A stretch of 64,000 nt of DNA from JANQHS01 sp965227315 (GTDB taxonomy: Bacteria > Bacteroidota > Bacteroidia > Cytophagales > CCMP332), in contig OZ245737.1 of NCBI GenBank assembly GCA_965227315.1, positions 2,046,001 to 2,110,000 of the forward strand. The letters are read 5' to 3'. Within the stretch, counting starts at the first letter, position 1. Each line of letters opens with the position of its first letter. Below the pieces are notes generated by a model, which worked only from the letters and a program-made list of their open reading frames with translations, made no database searches and had not been told where the DNA came from. Shown one piece after another: positions 43,976-51,934 of this stretch. Both the position numbers and the translations under genes were made by a program.

Positions 43976-44784
43976 TCAAAAAGGCTCATCAGGGCCTTGG
44001 TTCGGGGGGAGGGATAGAAAAAATCAGCTTTTGAAAGATCAGAGTAGGAATCTTCCATTTCTCCGGTAAGCATTGAAGTTATCCCCCGATTGAGGTACTG
44101 TAGTCCGTTTAACTCCAAAAAATTGATACGGCGCTTAAAGCTGGAGGAAGCGTCTTGTTTCTCGTTGCGGATGTTGCCGATTTTTGCATGTTCTATGCCC
44201 CAGTTCCCGTCAAACTGAGAATACAGAGATTCCAGCTCGGCCATCCTTGATTTGGAAGTGATAAACCCGAAATCAGGGTCTGTGGTCTCGATCATGATCC
44301 TTTCCCCGCTATGGTTCAAAAAACTCAGATATACGTGGAACGGTGTTTCCCAGATCTCAGGCTGATAGCCCATTTTGACCAGTAAGTAGGAGTAGTAGGC
44401 GGTTCCGGAAACGCAATTATAGATCCCATGCTCGAAAACATCACCCAACGGGGTATAGAGTTCGTATTCGAGAAATACCTCTTTATGGATTTTGCGAAAA
44501 AGTTTTTTAAGCGCCTTGGTTTCCTTACCCGATTCATCTCTCTCCTTATAGAACCATAGAGATAGATCCGCTATCTGCTTTTCGGCTTCCATGAATGTTT
44601 CCATGTCTGAATTTTCATCGGCTGCCAAAAGGAGCAGGAGGGGGTGAACCGTTTTGTTATCCATGAAGGCCTCTATGGATTGCTGCTCAAGTGGCGAGTG
44701 GTAAAAGGAGTTGTTGTTCTTTCCGCCCGCGACTGCCTTCAAGGGAAGTATGATGGTGATCAATATCGTAACCCAGCGCCTCAT
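43969..44784 (-). CDS. Exported transglutaminase-like cysteine protein
   Basis: 271-residue protein with a signal peptide (~1-20, ending KAVAG) when started at ATG 44784; a longer frame from 44823 would begin upstream of the promoter box. A papain/transglutaminase-like triad is recognisable: Cys124 (GIYNCVSGTAYYSYLL), His150 (TPFHVYLSF) and Asp169 (IETTDPDFG), at spacing typical of transglutaminase-core domains. The C-terminal ~80 residues may be a TPR-like helical region (NRGITSM, AKALMSL). Probable periplasmic peptidase or transglutaminase-like enzyme; substrate unknown. Convergent with the response regulator. Confidence 0.75.
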   Translation of the reverse strand: MRRWVTILITIILPLKAVAGGKNNNSFYHSPLEQQSIEAFMDNKTVHPLLLLLAADENSDMETFMEAEKQIADLSLWFYKERDESGKETKALKKLFRKIHKEVFLEYELYTPLGDVFEHGIYNCVSGTAYYSYLLVKMGYQPEIWETPFHVYLSFLNHSGERIMIETTDPDFGFITSKSRMAELESLYSQFDGNWGIEHAKIGNIRNEKQDASSSFKRRINFLELNGLQYLNRGITSMLTGEMEDSYSDLSKADFFYPSPRTKALMSLFDH

Positions 44785-44801
44785 TGTTAACATTAAGATA
44801 A

Positions 44802-44809
44802 CAAAGGTA
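44802..44809 (-). promoter_or_regulatory. TAnnTTTG promoter box for the transglutaminase-like gene
   Basis: TACCTTTG on the minus strand, 17 nt upstream of the ATG at 44784. Its location inside the longer frame supports the shorter start. Confidence 0.5.
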
Positions 44810-44835
44810 ATAATAAATGACAATAAAATTCATTA

Positions 44836-44885
44836 TATGGTACATATCAAATACTAAAATGTACTTTATTAAGTATTTAGTAATC
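44836..44885. promoter_or_regulatory. AT-rich divergent spacer with inverted repeats
   Basis: The 187-nt space between the divergent transglutaminase-like and lipoprotein genes is clearly AT-richer than its surroundings. It holds GTACAT (44840-44845) and ATGTAC (44859-44864) as an inverted repeat with 13 nt between, and an overlapping AAATACT/AGTATTT pair. These may be regulator sites or static curvature. No RNA gene is visible here. Confidence 0.3.
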
Positions 44886-44971
44886 TTACGTAACATTTAA
44901 GTAAAAATGGACTGTTCTGTATGTGTTCAGCGGAAATGCGCTGGTACGGATTCTGTTGTTATTTTGACTCC

Positions 44972-45484
44972 ATGAGATCTGTATGCATTTTTTTCCTTTC
45001 CGTTCTTATCCTCTCTTGCGCGGGCAATGATAAGTCAACGTCAAAGGATTCGGGATTGGTTGAAGTAGGTCCAAACAAAAATGGGATCAAGGCCACTTCA
45101 AGGTTGAGCTATAAATTGGGTGAGATCGTGATCGTCGTACTCGAGAACACCACTGATTCCACAGCTTATCTTTTTCAACCAAACCATGCTGCAATACAAA
45201 AGCAACGGGATACCACTTGGATAGATCTCAGAATTATTCCTTCTCCCTGCGGCGCCCCGGGAGCACCTCCGAGCTACCAACCACTTGAATCATATCAGGA
45301 AATCGACATTCACTGGGATCAGCGCGAATCCTGGTGTGATGGCAGCGTAGCCGATCCCTTGAATCAGCTCAGGACGGAGGAAGTCAAATCCGGCAAATAC
45401 AGATGGGTGATCAGAACAAATGACAGCCCGGAAAGAAACCAGGTGGATGATGAAGTCATTTACCTCGAGTTCAGCATACAATGA
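44972..45484 (+). CDS. Small exported lipoprotein, unknown function
   Basis: 170-residue protein from ATG 44972 with a classical lipoprotein signal: MRSVCIFFLSVLILSC, Cys16 as the lipidation site followed by AGN. The mature part (~20-170) is beta-rich (SYKLGEIVIVVLENTTDSTAYLF, YRWVIRTNDS, VIYLEFSIQ), consistent with one immunoglobulin-like sandwich, similar to intracellular-proteinase-inhibitor/BsuPI-like or DUF4625-like folds, though I cannot assign one. Two Cys residues (near 97 and 121) may form a disulfide. A longer frame from 44921 would bury the signal peptide. The stop abuts the convergent AsmA-like gene. Confidence 0.75.
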   Translation: MRSVCIFFLSVLILSCAGNDKSTSKDSGLVEVGPNKNGIKATSRLSYKLGEIVIVVLENTTDSTAYLFQPNHAAIQKQRDTTWIDLRIIPSPCGAPGAPPSYQPLESYQEIDIHWDQRESWCDGSVADPLNQLRTEEVKSGKYRWVIRTNDSPERNQVDDEVIYLEFSIQ

Positions 45485-48319
45485 TCAACGGAAGTTGGAA
45501 TCCAGTTCTCTGAAGATCTTCTGACCGGCAGCTTCATCCGCTTTCTTGCGTTCAAGAAGCTCTTTCTTGGCTACTTCCATAGGATCGGAAGCTTCACCCG
45601 TTCGACCCTTGGGTTTTATTGAAAGTAGATGAACACTGGGGTTTTTGTTTTCTCCGAAAACCTTGAAGTCAACCTCAAGGGGGTTGTCAGGATCATAATT
45701 TCCCCCCATCAATGCTCCGATTGCCAGATTGGCCATGGTTCCAAGGGATGCGGGTTTGAACTCCGTGGCTACCAAATAATCCATATTTCCCTCAAGGCCA
45801 TAGCTGCCAAAAAAGGTGAATGGATGACCATCCAACTCTACCCTGAACTCATCAAAGTATATCCTACCGTTTAGGAATTCTCCACGAGTGGTAAAATCGC
45901 TTAATCGGTATTCATCTCTTACCCAATTCGAAAGCCCCGGAATTCTTACTGTTCTTACCATCTCTCTGATCAGGTCAAAATTCCTGATTGAAGCATTGTT
46001 AAAACTGATCGAACCACCACCTCTCAGACTATTCTCGATGGGACTTCCATCCGAATTCAGGAAACCATGGATCAGAAATTTGGAATCAGCTGTTCCGCTC
46101 ATATTCTGTCCAGCCGGGATGTTGGAAAGCGGGGAACCCATGGCCATAAAAAGCTCATGGATATCAATATTGTCCAGGTCGAGATCCAGGGAGAATTTCC
46201 TTTGCTCTGCCCGGCCTTTTTCCATCGTCATATTTCCCTTTATCTGTCCTTGGAGAGCATTGCAAAAAATATTGGAAATTCTATTCCTGCCCTTTTCATG
46301 CTCGAGTTTCGCCCGGAATCCATTCAAGGGGATACCGTTGAACAGGACTTTGTTGGCATTCCCTGAAACCTGGAAGATCAGGTTTCCGCTTTTTACCTCC
46401 TCCTGGCTAGGGGTTGAAGGTTCGTAATTTTGGGTTTGTTTGGTCCTTATGGTTTTGAATTCGTCCAGATCGAGGTATTGCGAATTGGCGGTCAAATCTC
46501 CTATGAGGTCTTTTCCCTCAAACAAATAGCCCAAAAAGCCCCTGAGGTTTCCGCCGATCAGAAAATCCGATTTTCCAATCGAACCCTTAATCGAATTGAG
46601 CTTTAATATTCCCGGTTGTATCGAAATATTTCCGGACTGCAGCTCCAATGATTTCTCAAGCTTTGAACTCTTAAACTCGATATTGCTAAGGTCGATTTTG
46701 CCGGACAAGGAAACCTTTTGATATTCCTCATTTTTAATATCTTCATATTCCCCCTTTCCGTTGATGCGGGTGCTGATCAATCCGGAGATCTCATTTTCCT
46801 GGTGCGGTACGAGTTGGTTCAATGTGCCCAGGTCTATTTCACCGACGATGTTCAGATCAAAGATCAACCTGTCATAATCGATCAGGTTACCACTGAGCTC
46901 AAGGGATTCTCCACCATGTGTGAATCCGAAGTTTGGTAATTCAAAATGAAAACTCGAAGGTTGATCATCCTGTGATCTGAGCCTGGAAACCATATTTATC
47001 TTTTCGATCCCTCCCTGTATTTCGGAGGAATTTGCATACCCATCCTTCATTTCAACCTTCACATCCATTTCGGGAATCCGTCCCTGGGAAAATTGCCCTT
47101 TTGCAAAGCCTGTGATGATAAGCTCACCATCAATATCAACACCTTCAACAGGGTAAAAACTTTTGAATTGAGAAATATGGAAGCGGGAATCAATGGATAT
47201 ATCCAGGTGTAGGATCGAATCTGATTCTATGAGCCCTTTGAAATCAATAGGGTCATCTCCGGCCAACATGTGGAACTCCCGGGAATTGATCCGCAGTTTA
47301 TCCCCGGATCTATCGATCTCAAGATCGATGTCGATCTCCGAAATCGGGGACTCGAGTTCAGGCGCATCGATTTGCCCGTCCTCAATTTTAATTCTGGCTG
47401 ACCATTTCGGATCTAGGCCTTGTTTAATTGAACCATTGAATTTCCCGTACAAGCTTGCCAGCCCACTGCACTCGGATTCTCCTTTGGAGATCATTGGAAG
47501 TATGGAAACCATCTCTCCCAATGCCAATTCCTCGTTACCAAATTCAAACTCAACATTCCCTTCCTTCATTTTTCCCTTGATGTCAACTTTCAATTCGTCA
47601 ATTTGAGCACTCCCTTCTTCGATCAAGAACCCTTGGGCATAGGAAAAACCCACTTCAGGAATGTAAAGACTCAACGCTGACCTGTTGACCCATGTGCGTC
47701 CGTTTTTCTGAAAGCTTATGTCGGCAATGTCGATAGTCCAGCTTTGCTCATTGATGCTGCCCTTGATCCTGGCATCGGCACCTCTGATCCGGAGTTCTGT
47801 TCTCCCGGGTTCATCGATCATATCGATACTGCCGTTTTCCATTTCCAATTCGGTGAAAAACGGTTCATCAGTGTCATCGTTTGCTGCTTTTCCAGGTTGT
47901 TTTGCCACTTCTCCCTTGTTGGACAGGATATCCCAGTTCGGAGGCATATCCTTCCTCTGTCGCAAATGCAAGCGCGGAGAGCTGAGCATGATCTTTTTTA
48001 CCGGCGGGGTTTCTCCGGAGATCAACTTCCATGTAGAAAGAACAACCCTCGCTGAATTCGCATAGAGGATGGTGTCGTTGCTTTGCTGTCCTTTTCCCTT
48101 CAGCAGAATTTTCCCAAAACCCGTTGAGAGATTGGGAAAATTCCTCAGCGCTGAGACATCAAAAGATTCCCGGTCAAAAGACCATTCGCTTGCCAGAGAT
48201 ACGTCCAGTTCGTCCTCTACCATTTCCAGGATCTTTTCCTGCAGCATCATGGGGACCAACAGCAGGCATAGGAAAAAGAGAAATACAATTGCCCCTGTGG
48301 CAATCAGAAGTTTTTTCAT
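45485..48319 (-). CDS. AsmA-like protein
   Basis: 944-residue protein with one N-terminal membrane anchor (5-27) and a very long beta-rich periplasmic region, as in AsmA/TamB/YhdP-type bridge proteins that carry lipids between the inner and outer membranes. The N-terminal AsmA domain has DVSALRNFPNLSTGFGKILL and LSTWKLISGE; the C-terminal AsmA_2-like region has GTADSKFLIHGFLNSDG, GGGSISFNNASIRNFDLIREM and a final GSYGLEGNMDYLV barrel-like strand. The last ~50 residues are charged. A role in envelope lipid homeostasis is inferred from the family. Convergent, zero-gap with the small lipoprotein gene. Confidence 0.88.
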   Translation of the reverse strand: MKKLLIATGAIVFLFFLCLLLVPMMLQEKILEMVEDELDVSLASEWSFDRESFDVSALRNFPNLSTGFGKILLKGKGQQSNDTILYANSARVVLSTWKLISGETPPVKKIMLSSPRLHLRQRKDMPPNWDILSNKGEVAKQPGKAANDDTDEPFFTELEMENGSIDMIDEPGRTELRIRGADARIKGSINEQSWTIDIADISFQKNGRTWVNRSALSLYIPEVGFSYAQGFLIEEGSAQIDELKVDIKGKMKEGNVEFEFGNEELALGEMVSILPMISKGESECSGLASLYGKFNGSIKQGLDPKWSARIKIEDGQIDAPELESPISEIDIDLEIDRSGDKLRINSREFHMLAGDDPIDFKGLIESDSILHLDISIDSRFHISQFKSFYPVEGVDIDGELIITGFAKGQFSQGRIPEMDVKVEMKDGYANSSEIQGGIEKINMVSRLRSQDDQPSSFHFELPNFGFTHGGESLELSGNLIDYDRLIFDLNIVGEIDLGTLNQLVPHQENEISGLISTRINGKGEYEDIKNEEYQKVSLSGKIDLSNIEFKSSKLEKSLELQSGNISIQPGILKLNSIKGSIGKSDFLIGGNLRGFLGYLFEGKDLIGDLTANSQYLDLDEFKTIRTKQTQNYEPSTPSQEEVKSGNLIFQVSGNANKVLFNGIPLNGFRAKLEHEKGRNRISNIFCNALQGQIKGNMTMEKGRAEQRKFSLDLDLDNIDIHELFMAMGSPLSNIPAGQNMSGTADSKFLIHGFLNSDGSPIENSLRGGGSISFNNASIRNFDLIREMVRTVRIPGLSNWVRDEYRLSDFTTRGEFLNGRIYFDEFRVELDGHPFTFFGSYGLEGNMDYLVATEFKPASLGTMANLAIGALMGGNYDPDNPLEVDFKVFGENKNPSVHLLSIKPKGRTGEASDPMEVAKKELLERKKADEAAGQKIFRELDSNFR

Positions 48320-48405
48320 TTGGATCGCTTAGGAAGAAAGACCTGTTCAATTCCTTTGCCAATTTAAAAAATGCAGGTTTTTTTGTCTTCAGCAAATTTT
48401 GGATC

Positions 48406-49062
48406 ATGTACGATTTCAAACTGATAGACTTTGAGCATCTCAGTCCTGAGCAAATGCTTGAACGATCCAGAGCGGTTCTGGATGAAAGCAAAAAAAGGAG
48501 AAGTGTCAGGGATTTTTCACCGGAAAAATTTCCCCGTGAAATTCTTGAGAACATTATCATGACGGCTTCCTCTGCCCCTTCAGGTGCCAACAAGCAACCC
48601 TGGACTTTTTGCATAGTAGAGGATCCCAAGATCAAGTCTGAGATCAGGAAATCCGCAGAAAAAGAAGAGTATGAGAATTACCACGGAAGAATGTCGGATA
48701 CCTGGCTCAGGGACCTTGCTCCTCTGGGCACCGACGAACATAAGCCCTTTCTTGAGATCGCCCCTTATCTGGTTGTGATCTTCAAAAGGGTTTATGAGGA
48801 TGTGGAAGGGGAGAAGCATAATAACTACTATGTCAATGAATCTGTCGGGATCGCAAGCGGTATGTTCATTATGGCACTGCATCAAGCTGGGTTGGCTACC
48901 CTAACCCATACACCGAGTCCGATGAACTTCCTCCAAAAGATCCTGAAAAGACCTGAGAACGAAAGGGCCTTTTTACTGCTTCCGGTTGGTTATCCGGCAG
49001 AAGGCGCGGAAGTGCCTGTGATCAGTAAAAAGGAAAAGGGAGAGGTTATTGAGCTGTTTTGA
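48406..49062 (+). CDS. Nitroreductase-fold flavoprotein of the iodotyrosine deiodinase (IYD) group
   Basis: 218-residue FMN-binding protein. The start at 48406 gives the N-terminal helix seen in IYD homologues; the longer frame runs back through the AsmA-like gene. FMN-binding residues lie in RRSVRDFSPE (31-40) and SAPSGANKQPW (56-66). The active-site lid that binds halotyrosine in human IYD (Glu157, Tyr161, Lys182) aligns without gaps to Glu88, Tyr92 and Lys113 here, in YENYHGRM and TDEHKPFLEIAP. IYD reductively removes iodide from mono- and diiodotyrosine, so a halotyrosine dehalogenase activity is plausible. First gene of an operon with a DUF2723 protein and a radical SAM enzyme. Confidence 0.85.
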   Translation: MYDFKLIDFEHLSPEQMLERSRAVLDESKKRRSVRDFSPEKFPREILENIIMTASSAPSGANKQPWTFCIVEDPKIKSEIRKSAEKEEYENYHGRMSDTWLRDLAPLGTDEHKPFLEIAPYLVVIFKRVYEDVEGEKHNNYYVNESVGIASGMFIMALHQAGLATLTHTPSPMNFLQKILKRPENERAFLLLPVGYPAEGAEVPVISKKEKGEVIELF

Positions 49063-50903
49063 GGCTTAGCTCCACACAAATATTTCTTGGCGGCATTCTG
49101 CTGATATGCCTGATCGCCTTTGGGATGACCATGGCAAGGTATGTCATGAATACCGACAATGGAGAGTTGCTGATCGTATCCATCACCTGGGGGACAGCAC
49201 ATCCGACGGGTTACCCACTGTTTACCTTCCTTGGTTTCCTGTTTTCAAAAATTCCCACAGGTCTAAGGCCCTTGCTGCAATTGAATTTCCTTTCGGTGAT
49301 CTATTGCGCATCGGCCATCGGTGTTTTTTTTCTTTCTATTCAAAACTTCCTGATTGCCTTGGACTCCGGCAAGGGTGAAAACCGGGACCTGACCTCTGCC
49401 CTTGTGGGTTCACTTGCGCTGGCCTTCTCCATTACTTTTTGGACGCAATCCAGCTCTTATGAGGTTTATTCCCTGCACTGTCTTTTCCTTTCTCTTATCC
49501 TTTGGAGGATCTCGGTGATCTATGTGGAGGATCAGGGCGTAAAGGATATCAATTGGCTGTTCCTGGCGCTCGCGCTGGGGTTTTCATTTACCAATCATCT
49601 CTCTACCATCGTTTTTTTACCTGGACTCCTGGTGCTCTTTTTTCAGTTCAAGAGAATTGATAAAAGCGGTATTCTTCTGTTGTCGAAAATGGCAGGTGTT
49701 TTTATCCTTCCCATTCTGGCTTTTTATGGATTGCTTTGGATAAGAGCAGCACAGGACCCCTTGTTCAATTGGGGTGATCCCTCAAGTCTTCATTCCCTAT
49801 TCAGGCATATGAGCGGGGCCCAATATCAGGTCTGGATGTTCGAATCCTCTGAGATCTCAATTTCCAACCTGAAAGATTTTCTCAGCGCCTGGCCGGAAGA
49901 GTTTTCCTATCTCTCTTGGACAGTTGCCTTGACAGGTGGCTATTTTCTTTGGAACAACAATCGTAGGATCCTGTGGTTGACTTTATCTCTTTTTCTTGGC
50001 AATGTTCTTTATGTGATCAATTATTCGATTCATGACCTGGAGCCCTATTTTCTGCTGGCGTATTTTGTTTCCGCGTTGTGGGTTGGAATAGGATTCTATT
50101 CCATTGCGAAAAGGTTGGATAAGAGCTGGTCCATGAAAGCGGGTTTTGGTCTGTTAATCCTGGCTCCGCAGATCCTGCTCGGATACGGGAAGGTAGACAG
50201 GAGTGACTATGACCTGATCGAAAACTATTCCAGAAAGGCCTTAAACAGTCTCCCTGAAAATTCGATCCTTATCTCCAAGCAATGGGATATTTTCAACAGT
50301 CCGTGCTATTACCTTCAGTACGCCGAAAATGTCAGGCCCGATGTTCAGATCTTCGGTAAGGAGCTGTTGAGAAGGTCATGGTACTTTGATCAACTCAATG
50401 CGATGTACCCTGAAACCATGAAGCCGCTTGACCCTACGGTTGCGGAATTCCTGAAGGCACTGAAGCCTTTCGAACATGATGAGAATTTTGATGCCGCACT
50501 ACTCTCAAGGCTTTATCAGAAGATCTTTGCTGAAATTATCGATCATAATCTTAACTCCGTACCGATCTACATCGGACCGGAAATATTCATTGAGGATATA
50601 CGCTCAACCAGAGAATGGGCCGTTCCTGAAAATATAAATCTGTATCCCGAGCAATATTTCATACGGATGAGCAGCTCAGGACCCGGACTCACACAATTCA
50701 ACCAGGATTATGGATACGCGTACAATGATTATACCGATGTTTATTCAACCATGATCAAGGAAAAGGTCAGTCGAGTGCGTATTTTTCAGGCTTTGTTCCT
50801 TCTTTCAACAGGCAAAGAAGACGAAGCCAGAATGATCGCCAGGGATATTGCAAAAAATCACAGGGAAATGGCCCTTCCTCAATCACTGATGCAGATCCTA
50901 TGA
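49059..50903 (+). CDS. DUF2723 membrane protein (putative glycosyltransferase), TTG start
   Basis: 614-residue multi-spanning membrane protein. The N-terminal two thirds contain about ten transmembrane helices and the DUF2723 signature DNGELLIVSITWGTAHPTGY, in which the early Asp-Asn-Gly-Glu occupies the position of the acidic active-site residue in GT-C glycosyltransferases such as PMT. The C-terminal third (~400-614) is a soluble extracytoplasmic domain. Members are thought to glycosylate secreted proteins with lipid-linked sugars. The TTG start at 49059 overlaps the IYD stop (TTGA); the first ATG in frame would cut into the first helix. Overlaps the radical SAM gene by 4 nt. Confidence 0.85.
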   Translation: MRLSSTQIFLGGILLICLIAFGMTMARYVMNTDNGELLIVSITWGTAHPTGYPLFTFLGFLFSKIPTGLRPLLQLNFLSVIYCASAIGVFFLSIQNFLIALDSGKGENRDLTSALVGSLALAFSITFWTQSSSYEVYSLHCLFLSLILWRISVIYVEDQGVKDINWLFLALALGFSFTNHLSTIVFLPGLLVLFFQFKRIDKSGILLLSKMAGVFILPILAFYGLLWIRAAQDPLFNWGDPSSLHSLFRHMSGAQYQVWMFESSEISISNLKDFLSAWPEEFSYLSWTVALTGGYFLWNNNRRILWLTLSLFLGNVLYVINYSIHDLEPYFLLAYFVSALWVGIGFYSIAKRLDKSWSMKAGFGLLILAPQILLGYGKVDRSDYDLIENYSRKALNSLPENSILISKQWDIFNSPCYYLQYAENVRPDVQIFGKELLRRSWYFDQLNAMYPETMKPLDPTVAEFLKALKPFEHDENFDAALLSRLYQKIFAEIIDHNLNSVPIYIGPEIFIEDIRSTREWAVPENINLYPEQYFIRMSSSGPGLTQFNQDYGYAYNDYTDVYSTMIKEKVSRVRIFQALFLLSTGKEDEARMIARDIAKNHREMALPQSLMQIL

Positions 50904-51934
50904 AAAGAAGCGATCTGAAAGAAGGTCTGAGGTTTGCAAGGGTGATGACAACTCGGAAGGTAGGGAACCTGTTTCGGTCTTATTCTACGTATAGATCTAA
51001 ATCGGCAAGGCTTTCAGGCATAAATCAGGCAAGGCCCATAAGCCTGTCGATCGAGCCCACTACCTCATGTAACCTTCGATGTCCCGAGTGCCCGAGCGGA
51101 TTGCGTGCCTTTTCGAGAAATACCGGAATGCTTGAACCGGAATTGCTGTCCGACATCCTCGAGCAGGTCAAAAAGGATCTCGTGTATCTCAACCTGTATT
51201 TTCAGGGAGAGCCTATGCTGAATCCGCATTTTTTCGAGCTGGTCAAGATCGCGAGGAGCAAGGGCATATTCACCAATACTTCTACCAATGCACATTTTCT
51301 CACCGAAGAGAAATCAGCGAGTCTTGTGGCCTCAGGTTTGGATCGCCTGATCATTTCGATCGATGGAACAGAACAGGAAACCTACGCTAACTACCGGGTC
51401 GGGGGCAAATTGGAAAAAGTACTGGATGGCACCAGAAATCTGGTCAAGGCAAAGAAAAGATCAGGTGGAAAAGGCCCGTTGATGTTTTTTCAGTTCCTGG
51501 TCTCCAGACAGAATGAACATCAGATCCCTGAGGTCAAGAGGTTGAGCAGGGAAATTGGGGTTGACGGGGTATTATATAAATCCATGCAGATCATGGATCT
51601 CTCGAAGCCTTCGGAGTTTCTTCCCAAAAACCCTAAGTATTCCAGATACAATGTGAACAAAGACGGAAGTCTTTCACTCAGGGGCAGGTTTGAGGACGAA
51701 TGCTGGCGAATGTGGTCCGGAGCAGTGATCACATGGGACGGGCTTGTGGTTCCCTGTTGCTTCGATAAAGATGCCGAACATAGGATGGGTGATCTGAAGA
51801 AGCAAAGTTTCGAACAGATTTGGAATGGGGAGAATTACAGAAGGTTTCGGAAAAACCTTTTAAATCACCGAAGCAAGATAGAGATGTGCAAGAATTGCAG
51901 CGAGGGAGCCAAGATCTGGCTTGCACCTACCTGA
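50900..51934 (+). CDS. Radical SAM/SPASM domain protein
   Basis: 344-residue enzyme with the radical SAM cluster motif CNLRCPEC (Cys57, Cys61, Cys64) and following LNLYFQGEPMLNP and DRLIISIDGTEQETY strands of the partial TIM barrel. The C-terminal SPASM-type region holds auxiliary cluster cysteines (ECWRMWSGAVITWDGLVVPCC and EMCKNCSEGA). Such proteins modify peptides (PqqE/AlbA-type) or carry out other radical chemistry such as dehydrogenation of sugars; no precursor peptide gene is visible nearby, so the substrate is unknown. Last gene of the IYD-DUF2723 operon; the end overlaps the convergent T9SS gene by 8 nt. Confidence 0.9.
   Translation: MKRSDLKEGLRFARVMTTRKVGNLFRSYSTYRSKSARLSGINQARPISLSIEPTTSCNLRCPECPSGLRAFSRNTGMLEPELLSDILEQVKKDLVYLNLYFQGEPMLNPHFFELVKIARSKGIFTNTSTNAHFLTEEKSASLVASGLDRLIISIDGTEQETYANYRVGGKLEKVLDGTRNLVKAKKRSGGKGPLMFFQFLVSRQNEHQIPEVKRLSREIGVDGVLYKSMQIMDLSKPSEFLPKNPKYSRYNVNKDGSLSLRGRFEDECWRMWSGAVITWDGLVVPCCFDKDAEHRMGDLKKQSFEQIWNGENYRRFRKNLLNHRSKIEMCKNCSEGAKIWLAPT

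Noticed and set aside
45888..46427. 179-codon plus-strand frame opposite the AsmA-like gene
   Set aside because: Antisense shadow; Ser/Pro/Phe-rich translation without domain character.
48124..48405. N-terminal extension of the IYD-like protein
   Set aside because: It would run through the 5' end of the divergent AsmA-like gene; family N terminus begins at 48406.
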